From SHZI01 sp041396045 (GTDB taxonomy: Bacteria > Pseudomonadota > Gammaproteobacteria > Steroidobacterales > GCA-2729495): 64,000 bases of DNA. How positions within the stretch are numbered: the first letter of the stretch is position 1; the number at the start of each line of letters is the position of its first letter. A program made the position numbers and the translations under genes. Under the pieces are notes generated by a model, which saw only the letters and a program-made list of their open reading frames with translations, made no database searches and was not told where the DNA came from. Positions 56,839 through 64,000 of this stretch are shown piece by piece. The stretch spans positions 61,212-125,211 of the forward strand of contig JAWKZI010000009.1 in assembly GCA_041396045.1 (NCBI GenBank), written 5' to 3'.

Positions 56839-58048
56839 GACGTTAGGGCTGGCGCTGCAGACGCTAAGGCGCAATCCGCTGCGCAGCTTCCTGATGATGC
56901 TGGGGATCGCGGCGGGTATTGCCTCGCTGATCGCGATGGCCTCGGTCGGCGAGGCGACCCGCCAGGAAACGCTGCGCCAGTTCAAGCGGATGGTGGGCAA
57001 CTTTGACACCATCACCATCCAGCCCGGCTCGGCGCGCACGCGCGGCATGCCCTCGCTGACTTCGGTGGAGCCGACTCTGCGTTTCGACGACGCAACAGCC
57101 ATCCGGCGTGAAGTGCCAAACGTGCGGCGCGTGGCGCAGGAGCAGAGTGCTTTCGACATTGATGTTCAGTACCGGGATCGAGCCACGGCGGCTTCGATCT
57201 GGGGAGTCTCTGCGGACTGGATGGACATACGCGGTGACGAGGTGACCGTCGGTCGCGGCATCAGCTCAGAGGACGAGGACGCGCTGGCTCGCGTCGTGGT
57301 GATCGGTGAGGACGTGCGTCAGGCGCTGTTCCCGGGTGAAGATCCCATCGGCAAAACCCTGCGCATCGCCGAGGTTCCGTTCCAGGTGCAGGGTGTGCTG
57401 GTGTCGCGCGGCGCGGGTCCAGGTGGTTCCAGTCTCGACAATCTGTTGTTGATGCCTGTCAGCACGGCTTCAAAGCGCTTGTTCAGCCGCGACTACCTCA
57501 CAGGTATTACCGTACAGCTTGCCGATCCGAAGGACCACGACAAGGCGGTCGCCGCGATTGAATCATTGCTCCGCGAGAGACATGGCATCGTGCCACCGGT
57601 CGAGGACAACTTCACGGTCAGCAATCCGCGCGCAGCGGTCGCCCAGGTTGCCGAGGTGAGTGCCACGCTGTCGTCAGTGCTGACCGGGATTGCCGTGATC
57701 GCCACACTGATTGGCGGCATCGTCATCATGAGCCTGATGCTGATCGCCGTGTCTGAACGACGTCGCGAGATCGGAATCCGCCGGGCGCTCGGCGCGACCC
57801 GCAGCGATGTGCTACGTCAGTTCCTGGCCGAGGCGGCGCTGATTGCGACTCTGGGCGGCGTAATGGGTGTGTTGCTGGGTGTTGGTGGCGCTGCGGTTGC
57901 GGCAGTTCAGCAGCAGTTGCCGCCGGCCTTCCTGTGGGGCGCCATGGTCGGCGCCGTGCTGATGGCCATGCTGACAGGGCTGTTATTCGGGCTGCAACCA
58001 GCCTGGCGGGCCGCCAACGTGGATCCGATTCAGGCCTTGCGATCCTGA
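56825..58048 (+). CDS. MacB-like ABC permease (FtsX domain), first copy
   Basis: 407 residues from ATG 56825. One N-terminal helix (about 18-40, RSFLMMLGIAAGIASLIAMA), the large periplasmic MacB core (about 45-280), then three helices with the FtsX signature VSERRREIGIRRALGATRSD and the end NVDPIQALRS. Exports a substrate from the periplasmic side with the adaptor, by the MacB model. Its stop overlaps the next start (TGATG). Confidence 0.87.
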   Translation: MSWARTLGLALQTLRRNPLRSFLMMLGIAAGIASLIAMASVGEATRQETLRQFKRMVGNFDTITIQPGSARTRGMPSLTSVEPTLRFDDATAIRREVPNVRRVAQEQSAFDIDVQYRDRATAASIWGVSADWMDIRGDEVTVGRGISSEDEDALARVVVIGEDVRQALFPGEDPIGKTLRIAEVPFQVQGVLVSRGAGPGGSSLDNLLLMPVSTASKRLFSRDYLTGITVQLADPKDHDKAVAAIESLLRERHGIVPPVEDNFTVSNPRAAVAQVAEVSATLSSVLTGIAVIATLIGGIVIMSLMLIAVSERRREIGIRRALGATRSDVLRQFLAEAALIATLGGVMGVLLGVGGAAVAAVQQQLPPAFLWGAMVGAVLMAMLTGLLFGLQPAWRAANVDPIQALRS

Positions 58049-59271
58049 TGACTGCCGGGCGGCATCTGCTGCCCGGCATCGGGCGTCAGTTGTGGCGCCA
58101 CAAGCTGCGTTCCGGACTCATCATTGTGTGTGCTGCGCTGGGCGTCGCCGGTGCGACCACCACGGTGAACTATGCCTCCGGCGGACGTGAGCAGGTGCTG
58201 GCGCAGATCCGTCGCCTCGGCAGCAACGTGCTCACGATAAGCGCGGAACAAAGCCGTGGCGTGGCGGATCGGGCCCGCACTGGCACCATCGTGACGACGC
58301 TGGTTCCCGCCGACTACCTGGCGATTCGCAAGGAGATCTCCGGTGTGGTGCGCTCGTCCGCACTGGTGTCGGGCACCTTGAGGCTGAAGGCGGGTTATCT
58401 CTCGAAGGTAACGCCGGTCACTGGCGTCGAGCACGATTGGTTTGCCATGAAGGCGACTGAGCTGCGCATCGGCGGCTTCTTTGGCGATGATGACAATCGC
58501 CGCTCTGCGCGGGTTGCTGTGCTCGGCAGCACCGTGGCGCGTGATCTTTACGGCGCCGAGTCGCCGGTTGGTGAGCGACTGTTTATCAATCGCGTGCCGT
58601 TCGAAGTGCTGGGCGTACTCAAGGAACGGGGGCGAGGCCTCGATGGCAGTTCGGAAGACGGTGCTGTCCTGGTACCGCTGAACACCGCCATGCGCCGCCT
58701 GTTCAGTAGCGATCACTATTCGGCGATTCTCCTGGAGCTGCAGTCAGCAGCGCGTATTCCGGAAGTGACAGGGGAAATCACTGCCCTGATGGCGGAGCGG
58801 CATCGCGTAACGGCCCGGCGTGTGGCCGATTTCCGTGTGCAGAGCCAGACAGACCTGATCACGGCACAACTTCAGGCAGCGGACCGACTGACTTTCCTGG
58901 TGCGCTGGATTGGTCGCAGTGGTCTTGCCGTCGCCGGCCTCGGCATCTTCGCCATCGCCTGGATTGCGGTGCGCGACCGTACTCGCGAAATCGGCACGCG
59001 CCGCGCGCTGGGGGCAACCGCACCCGACATCTTTGTGCAGTTCGCCATCGAAGCCGGCCTGCTGGCGCTGATTGGCGCTCTGGCGGGACTGGGACTTGGC
59101 ATGGCGGCTTCGAGCCTTCTGGCGAGCCAGGCCGGCATTCCACTGGTTCTGGACCCAAGCAACACCATAGTGGCATTTGGGTTGGCCCTGACACTGAACC
59201 TGGTCTTCGCAAGCTGGCCGGCAATACGTGCGGCACGCATGGATCCTATTCAGGCACTGCGTCACGAGTAA
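58048..59271 (+). CDS. MacB-like ABC permease (FtsX domain), second copy
   Basis: 407 residues from ATG 58048. Same layout as the first permease: N-terminal helix (about 22-40), periplasmic core, three helices with VRDRTREIGTRRALGATAPD and the end RMDPIQALRHE. The two are clearly diverged in the core, so they probably form a heterodimer with one shared ATPase. Last gene of the operon. Confidence 0.87.
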   Translation: MTAGRHLLPGIGRQLWRHKLRSGLIIVCAALGVAGATTTVNYASGGREQVLAQIRRLGSNVLTISAEQSRGVADRARTGTIVTTLVPADYLAIRKEISGVVRSSALVSGTLRLKAGYLSKVTPVTGVEHDWFAMKATELRIGGFFGDDDNRRSARVAVLGSTVARDLYGAESPVGERLFINRVPFEVLGVLKERGRGLDGSSEDGAVLVPLNTAMRRLFSSDHYSAILLELQSAARIPEVTGEITALMAERHRVTARRVADFRVQSQTDLITAQLQAADRLTFLVRWIGRSGLAVAGLGIFAIAWIAVRDRTREIGTRRALGATAPDIFVQFAIEAGLLALIGALAGLGLGMAASSLLASQAGIPLVLDPSNTIVAFGLALTLNLVFASWPAIRAARMDPIQALRHE

Positions 59272-59401
59272 CCGCCCGCTCTTGTTGATCATTCAAAGCG
59301 TGAAATGGCGTAAAACCGGCGGCAGAAAGTGGCGATCACCGTCTGGCCGATGCTGAAAATTTCACCCGTCACCATGGAGATCGCCCTGGCCAGCGCTGCC
59401 G

Positions 59402-59884
59402 CTAACTAGCAGGGCGCTCCTCGCATGCCTCCCTCACCTTGTCGACTTCCGGCGAATTCAGCCAGGAGTCCATCAATACGATGGCAATGCCGGGGAAGGG
59501 ATCTTTTGGCGGGCAACGGTTGACCATATAGACGAACGCAATCTCGCGAATACGCTTTGGGTGATCGGCAATCCACTGCGGAGGCAGGCTGTAACGCATC
59601 TTCGACAGCAGGTGGATGGAGTGCTTCTCAAATACGCCCTTTGGTTCCGCCAGCACGACTCTGATGTCCTGCGGCTTGCCTTTGTCATCGAGCCTGTACT
59701 GCAACAACACATCGCCACTTATACCTCTCAAGAGAGCATCACGCGGAACGCCTACGTTGATCTGGCGAGGATTCAATAGCTTGGGGTCGCCATCGGACAG
59801 CGCCGCAGTGCTCACGGGGCCAACGGCCGTTCCTGTGCAAGCGATCAGCAGGGTGCTGCAAGCCAGAGTGATGATCCGTCGCAT
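59402..59884 (-). CDS. TonB C-terminal-like lipoprotein
   Basis: 160 residues from ATG 59884, with a signal peptide ending in the lipobox LLIAC. The mature part (YPRDALLRGIS-type GDVLLQYRLDDKGKPQDIRV) resembles a TonB C-terminal beta-alpha-beta domain that contacts receptors, but there is no N-terminal anchor with an ExbB contact or Pro-rich arm. A classical TonB role is therefore unlikely, and a lipoprotein envelope role is the likelier reading. Confidence 0.6.
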   Translation of the reverse strand: MRRIITLACSTLLIACTGTAVGPVSTAALSDGDPKLLNPRQINVGVPRDALLRGISGDVLLQYRLDDKGKPQDIRVVLAEPKGVFEKHSIHLLSKMRYSLPPQWIADHPKRIREIAFVYMVNRCPPKDPFPGIAIVLMDSWLNSPEVDKVREACEERPAS

Positions 59885-60013
59885 GACCAGGCTCCCAGGC
59901 AGTTTTGGGGCATAACAACGCGGATCGAGGCTACCAGATTGCCCTTGCCTCAGAAAATGCGGGTCACTGGTGAATCTGGTACGCCAACAGGCTTTCGCTT
60001 GGGTAGCCGTGCA

Positions 60014-60046
60014 AGAAAAAACCCCAACCAGGAACGGTTGGGGTTG
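60014..60046 (-). terminator. Rho-independent terminator of ssrA
   Basis: Read on the minus strand: a perfect ten-base stem AACCCCAACC / GGTTGGGGTT (60036-60045 and 60020-60029) with a six-base loop (60030-60035), followed by a T run at 60021-60015. It begins just seven bases after the tmRNA 3' end. Confidence 0.85.
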
Positions 60047-60052
60047 TGGTTT

Positions 60053-60419
60053 TGGTGGAGGCGGCGGGAATCGAACCCGCGTCCGCAAGTCCTCTGCCCT
60101 CAGATCTACATGCGTATTCCGTCTTTTGTCTTACTGGCAGCTACCCGACGGACAGGGAAAACTGACAGCCAGTCCAGTTGATGGGCTTTAACGTGAAGGC
60201 CCTGGACGAACCCGCACGCGATCCCATGGTTGATGACTCCTGGGTCTGGACCGCATGGGCACGGTGCCAGTCAGAAGGCTCTCAAGACTGGTTTTTAAGC
60301 AGCGAGAGCGTAGTTGTCGTCGTTGGCAACTATAAGTTTTGCAGATGGATTTACGAGGTAGCCTGCTCCTCGGCACGCACCAAGGGGTTCGCAACCCACG
60401 TCGAAACCAGGTCGCCCCC
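60053..60419 (-). ncRNA. ssrA: tmRNA (ssrA), tag ANDDNYALAA
   Basis: 367 bases. The 5' end GGGGGCG pairs with the 3' CGCCUCC followed by ACCA (60053-60056) in a seven-base acceptor stem, and the T-arm region CGGGTTCGATTCCCGCCGCC is intact. The message begins at GCA and encodes AKLIVANDDNYALAA, then TAA at 60295-60297. Rescues stalled ribosomes with SmpB by adding this tag for ClpXP proteolysis. The tag ends YALAA as in most gammaproteobacteria; Asp stands where the common sequence has Glu (ANDENYALAA). Confidence 0.95.
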
Positions 60420-60429
60420 CAGACTGCAA

Positions 60430-60458
60430 AGTATTGGGGTCGGCGACGGGAAAAACAA
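60430..60458 (-). promoter_or_regulatory. Probable sigma-70 promoter of ssrA
   Basis: On the minus strand TTGTTT (60458-60453), a 17-base spacer and AATACT (60435-60430) precede the tmRNA 5' end by about ten bases. Four of six bases match in the -10 and three of six in the -35. It lies between smpB and ssrA. Confidence 0.45.
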
Positions 60459-60475
60459 GGTAACGGGGTCCCGGT

Positions 60476-60985
60476 TTATCCGCGGCGTTGCAGCCGGCCC
60501 TTTTGCCGCTGCCAGTCACGATCCTTGACGGAGTCACGCTTGTCGCGGACGTTCTTGCCCTTGGCAAGACCGAGCGTGACCTTGGCGTGGCCACGCACCC
60601 AGTGCATGGCAAGCGGCACCAGGGTGTAGCCGTCACGATCGACAGCACCCTTGAGCCGATCGATCTCGCGCCGGTGGAGCAGCAGTTTGCGCATGCGGAC
60701 CGGATTGGCTTCCACATGGGTGGATGCGGAATTCAGGGCGGTGATGTGCGCTCCGATCAGCCAAAGCTCATCGCCACGGAAAACAGCGTACGACTCCTTC
60801 AGGTTCGCCTTGGCCTCCCGCAGGCTTTTGACTTCCCAGCCGAGCAGGGCAATGCCGGCCTCGAATTTGTCCTCGATATAGAAATCAAAGCGTGCCTTGC
60901 GGTTCTCTGCAATCAGCACAGGCGTGGCATCGCCTTTGGCTGGCGACGCCGATTTGCTGCTCTTGCTGGATTTCTTGGTACTCAT
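60476..60985 (-). CDS. smpB: SmpB, tmRNA-binding protein
   Basis: 169 residues. A basic disordered start (KKSSKSSKSASP) is followed by the OB-fold: IAENRKARFDFYIEDKFEAG, LLGWEVKSLREAKANLKESY and the tail RDKRDSVKDRDWQRQKGRLQ that folds in the mRNA channel. Delivers tmRNA to stalled ribosomes. It is transcribed towards ssrA, its partner. Confidence 0.97.
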   Translation of the reverse strand: MSTKKSSKSSKSASPAKGDATPVLIAENRKARFDFYIEDKFEAGIALLGWEVKSLREAKANLKESYAVFRGDELWLIGAHITALNSASTHVEANPVRMRKLLLHRREIDRLKGAVDRDGYTLVPLAMHWVRGHAKVTLGLAKGKNVRDKRDSVKDRDWQRQKGRLQRRG

Positions 60986-61037
60986 TCGGCAACAATCCTG
61001 CCAACTTCAGGGGGATAGCGAAAGCGAATCACGCGAG

Positions 61038-61469
61038 ATGCGAGAAGTACATCGCAGCGCCATCGTGCCTTATCCGGCGGCAGACATATACGCATTGATC
61101 GCTGATCTGGAGGCTTATCCGGAATTTGTGCCGGGTTGCACTGACAGCAGTGTGCTGTCGCGCGAGGGCACGGAACTGGTCGCGCGCCTGGAGTTGGCGA
61201 AGGGCCCCTTTAGCGCAAGTTTCACGACCCGCAACAGGCTGGAACCGCCGCGACGCATGACCATGTCGCTGGTCGATGGTCCTTTCAAGAGTCTCGACGG
61301 CGAGTGGAGGGTGGATCCACTGACGGAGGCAGGCTGCCGCATCGATCTGCGTGTCCAATTCGAAATGACGAGCCGCACACGTGACTGGTTGCTGGGCCCG
61401 GCCTTCGAGATGACCTGCAACAGTCTGGTGGATGCGTTTGTGTCGCGTGCGAAGGCGGTATACGGCTGA
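61038..61469 (+). CDS. ratA: RatA, START-like coenzyme Q-binding/ribosome-association protein
   Basis: 143 residues from ATG 61038. Coq10/START fold: PAADIYALIADLEAYPEFVP, then FTTRNRLEPPRRMTMSLVDG and the C-terminal helix FEMTCNSLVDAFVSRAKAVYG-like stretch (residues about 123-143). E. coli RatA inhibits 70S formation at high levels and is called a toxin, but the ordinary role is probably in quinone binding. No antitoxin gene is present. Divergent from smpB. Confidence 0.9.
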   Translation: MREVHRSAIVPYPAADIYALIADLEAYPEFVPGCTDSSVLSREGTELVARLELAKGPFSASFTTRNRLEPPRRMTMSLVDGPFKSLDGEWRVDPLTEAGCRIDLRVQFEMTSRTRDWLLGPAFEMTCNSLVDAFVSRAKAVYG

Positions 61470-61471
61470 AC

Positions 61472-61870
61472 TCAGCCCTGTTTTTCACTCGGCGGGCGGT
61501 CGGCTGGCGGCTTGGCGTCCGGGTTGGTTCCGGGCAGCACATCAGGGTCCACGAAATTCACCGTATCGCCGTCGAACCAGACAATCACCCAGCGTTGGGG
61601 GGCCTTGCGGCTTTTGCCGGGTCGCAGGTAGTACATATAGTCCCAGCGGTCGGTCTGGAACGCGTCGGCGGACACCGGCGTGCCGAGCAGATAGCGCACC
61701 TGGCTGCGGGTCATGCCGGGCTGAATGGCCTCAATATCCTTCTGGTCCAGCAAATTGCCCTGCTGCACGTCAATGCGATACACACAACTGGCAAGCACCA
61801 GGGTGCCGGCCAGCAATGCAGCGACGAGCCAGAGCGCCGGGAGCCGGCGATACGTTGCGGAGGGTGCCAT
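61472..61870 (-). CDS. bamE: BamE, outer-membrane assembly lipoprotein
   Basis: 132 residues from ATG 61870. Signal peptide with lipobox LVLASC. The mature part VYRIDVQQGNLLDQKDIEAI, QPGMTRSQVRYLLGTPVSAD and DRWDYMYYLRPGKSRK is the BamE fold that stabilises BamD-BamA in barrel assembly. Its stop lies two bases from the ratA stop. The 25-residue Pro/Asp-rich end is longer than in E. coli. Confidence 0.95.
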   Translation of the reverse strand: MAPSATYRRLPALWLVAALLAGTLVLASCVYRIDVQQGNLLDQKDIEAIQPGMTRSQVRYLLGTPVSADAFQTDRWDYMYYLRPGKSRKAPQRWVIVWFDGDTVNFVDPDVLPGTNPDAKPPADRPPSEKQG

Positions 61871-61957
61871 AATCGGCCTGCATGATAGCCCATCAGCCAC
61901 GGGCGCGGATCGATGGATAGACCCGGAGCTATGGGTCCACAGCATGGACCCCAGAAC

Positions 61958-62362
61958 ATGAAGCCAGGTGAACTGAAGAAGGCCGGCCTCAAGGTCACGA
62001 CGCCGCGCCTGCGGATCCTCGAGATCCTGCAGGAGGGTGGGCCGCAGCACCTGAGCGCTGAAGTCATCTACCGAAGGCTGGCTGATGCCGGAGACGACGT
62101 CGGTTTGGCTACCGTTTATCGGGTACTGACCCAGTTTGAGCAGGCTGGCCTGGTGACTCGCCACAACTTCGCCAGCGATCATTCAGTATTCGAGCTGGAT
62201 TCCGGTGAGCACCACGACCACATGGTTTGTATGGAAACCGGTCGGGTGATCGAATTCTCGAACGAGGAAATCGAGCGAATTCAGCAAGAGATTGTCAGTC
62301 AGCATGGCTTTGAGCTGGTTGATCACAGCCTGGTTCTGTACGTACGCCCGAAATCGCCGTAG
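61958..62362 (+). CDS. fur: Fur, ferric uptake regulator
   Basis: 134 residues from ATG 61958 (MKPGELKKAGLKVTTPR); in-frame ATGs at 61913 and 61931 would add residues not seen in relatives. DNA-binding wing HLSAEVIYRRLADAGDDVGL, then the metal-binding site GEHHDHMVC and the dimer end VDHSLVLYVRPKSP. Only one Cys is found after the histidines, as in Pseudomonas-type Fur, so the structural CxxC zinc site is absent. Represses iron-uptake genes with Fe(II). Confidence 0.95.
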   Translation: MKPGELKKAGLKVTTPRLRILEILQEGGPQHLSAEVIYRRLADAGDDVGLATVYRVLTQFEQAGLVTRHNFASDHSVFELDSGEHHDHMVCMETGRVIEFSNEEIERIQQEIVSQHGFELVDHSLVLYVRPKSP

Positions 62363-62367
62363 CGCTA

Positions 62368-64000
62368 TTACGACGCGCGTCGGCGACGAGTGGTGGGACG
62401 CTTCTTGCCCTGGGTCAGCATTTCCTCGGCATGAGCCCGGGTCTGGGCTGTAATGTTCAGGCCGCCAAGCATTCTGGCCGTTTCCTCGATCCGCTCGTCC
62501 GCAGTCAGTGGACGGACGCTGGTGGTCGTTTTGCCGGCACGGGTGGCCTTGCTCACGGCGATCTGTTGCGCGGCCTGTGTCGCCACCTGTGCGAGGTGAG
62601 TGATACAAAGTACCTGCCGGTCGCGACTGAGTTCCCGCAAGCGCCGACCAACCATTTCGGCTACGGCACCACCCACACCTGCATCCACTTCATCGAATAC
62701 CAGGGTAGGCGCACCGCGACTAGCCGTAGCCACCACCTGGATGGCGAGATTGAGTCGTGACAGCTCGCCGCCCGAAGCAACGCGACTCAAGGGCCCCGCT
62801 GGTTCGCCGGCATTGGCAGGTGACCAGAAATTCGACGTCGTCCGCACCCGAAGCGGCTATGTTGCCCGCCGGCAGCGAACTGACGCTGACCTGAAATTCT
62901 CCGCCCGGCATGCCCAGCGTTGCCATGTTGCCGGTCACCGCTTTGCCGAGAGCCACTGCCGCAGCTTCGCGGCTGGCGGTCAGTTTGGTCGCCAGCGCCT
63001 TCAGATCAGCGCGTCGTTGTCGCGCGTTCGCTGCCAGATGCTCCAGATTGTGCTCGCCATCGGCCAGCTCGTTGAGTTCGCTGGCCAGGCGCTCACGCAA
63101 CTCAGGCAGTTCATCTGCCGCACAACGATGTTTGCGAGCGCAGTCGCGCAGCGCTGCCAGCCGGTCGGCAATTTCAGCTTCACGGCCCGGGTCAGGGTCG
63201 AGTTGCATCAGGCGCCGTCGCAGCTGGTCCGCCGCTTCGCCCAGCTGTGCCTCGGCATCGGCCAGAATATTCAACACACTTTCCAGTTCGGGGTCGACGT
63301 GCAACACGTCATCCAGCGCCCGTCGGGCGATCCCGATCGCTTCCTGGGCGGAGCTGCTGGCGTCGGCCCGGCCATCATCGTCCCAGGTCGAGGCCAGTGC
63401 CCGGTTGACAGCCTCACCAATGCGCAGACGGTGCGCCTGCGTCGTGTGCTCGCGTTCAAGTTCGGCAAACTCACCGACTTCGGGCTGAAGTACTTCCAGC
63501 TCACCAAGCTGAAAGGTCAGCAGTTCGACACGACTGTTGCGGTCCTTTGCGCTGGTGGCAACCGCCTCCAGCGCTTGCTCTGCTGCCTGCCAGGCGGCGT
63601 GGGCCGCCTGCACACTGGCCAGCAACTGGTTGTGGTCTGCGCAGTCGTCGAGCACGTCGCGCTGGGCAGAGCGGTGTCGTAGCGACTGGTAGTCCTGCTG
63701 ACCACAAATATCGACCAGCGTGGCGCCCAGATCCCGTAGGCTTTGCGCGGGCACCGGCCGGCCATTGATCCAGGCCCTGGAGCGCCCGTCGCGGCTGACA
63801 GTACGCCGCAACAGACAGTGGGGTTCGCCATCGTTCAGTTCGTGGTCGGCGAGCCAGCGACTGGTTGCGCTCCCGGCAGCCAAATCGAATTCGGCACAGA
63901 CTTCAAGACGGTCGGCTCCTGCCCGGATGGCCTGACTGTCGCCCCGTTCCCCCAACGCCAGGGCCAGCGCATCAATCAGGATGGATTTTCCCGCACCGGT
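62368..64000 (-). CDS. recN: RecN, DNA repair ATPase (SMC-like), frameshifted, cut by window edge
   Basis: Double-strand break repair protein. The window ends inside Walker A (TGAGKSILIDALALALG at about 63950-64000), so about 30 N-terminal residues are missing. Long coiled-coil arms follow (RVELLTFQLGELEVLQPEV ... ELRERLASELNELADGEHNL). One extra T at about 62822 shifts the frame within FLVT/ANAGEPAGPL. The signature RVASGGELSRLNLAIQV and Walker B TLVFDEVDAGVGG are in the C-terminal part. Convergent with fur, as in many gammaproteobacteria. Confidence 0.92.

Noticed and set aside
60053..60085. tRNA-like 3' end (CGGGTTCGATTCCCG) near 60060-60080
   Set aside because: It is the tRNA-like domain of tmRNA, which has its tag frame and matching 5' end.
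61038..61469. Toxin-antitoxin locus at ratA
   Set aside because: No antitoxin-like gene is beside it; the START-fold gene sits in its usual housekeeping place next to smpB and bamE.
1..64000. CRISPR array, insertion sequence, prophage or integron
   Set aside because: No regularly spaced repeats, transposase, integrase or phage structural genes are visible.

Overview
The window comes from a gammaproteobacterial chromosome with moderately high GC. The best anchor is the right end, which has the classic gammaproteobacterial block ssrA (tmRNA) - smpB - ratA - bamE - fur - recN. Its tmRNA encodes an ANDDNYALAA-type tag and its Fur is of the Pseudomonas type, with a single cysteine. Further supporting genes are a Prc protease, OprB-type and other porins, NodT-type efflux and TonB receptors. 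I cannot place it below class. No rRNA, tRNA, CRISPR array, insertion sequence or prophage is visible.

Layout: 0-10.6 kb is housekeeping and envelope (phosphoglucomutase, DUF1249 protein, coiled-coil protein, Prc, a metallopeptidase with two lipoproteins, FieF, EamA). 10.6-15.6 kb holds accessory oxidoreductases (nitronate monooxygenase, LLM flavoprotein, amidase), an acetyltransferase, a rhodanese and a hemerythrin. 15.7-22.9 kb has an outer-membrane protein, a MarR-NodT-EmrA-EmrB tripartite efflux operon, a DUF6448-like secreted protein and a TRIC-type channel. 23.1-25.4 kb is the most unusual locus: a 74-residue peptide with a double-glycine-like leader and an Asp-rich repeat tail, then a JmjC/cupin_4 oxygenase, then an overlapping sucrase/ferredoxin-like [2Fe-2S] protein. 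This looks like an undescribed ribosomal-peptide modification cassette. 25.4-31.8 kb is an oxidative-stress group (dihydrolipoyl dehydrogenase-like, glutathionyl-hydroquinone reductase, catalase, cupin), an internally deleted SDR and a phospholipase D/cardiolipin synthase. 32.1-39.6 kb has a secreted protein, an ECF sigma - FecR - TonB receptor trio, a geranylgeranyl-reductase-like flavoprotein and a YeeZ-like SDR. 39.6-48.2 kb has a copper ATPase, two porins and a three-subunit membrane-bound sugar/polyol dehydrogenase. 48.4-54.1 kb holds single enzymes and a second DHA2 transporter. 54.5-59.3 kb is a MacA-like adaptor, ABC ATPase and two-permease operon.

A feature of the whole window is the number of otherwise full-length, well-conserved genes interrupted by one or more single-base indels (pgm, nitronate monooxygenase, amidase, NodT, the whole 24.6-29.4 kb stretch, copA, the GMC subunit, the second MFS gene, recN and others), plus two in-frame TAA codons (rhodanese, emrA). 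In the GMC gene the break is a G-run one base short, and the reconstructed catalase and hydroquinone reductase have normal total lengths. I therefore read most of them as assembly or sequencing indels, not true pseudogenes. The interrupted genes are annotated across the breaks.

Genes that probably act together are the efflux operon (overlapping starts and stops), the FecR signalling trio with its receptor, the sugar dehydrogenase with the divergent OprB porin that could feed it, the MacAB-like exporter, and the peptide/JmjC/ferredoxin cassette.
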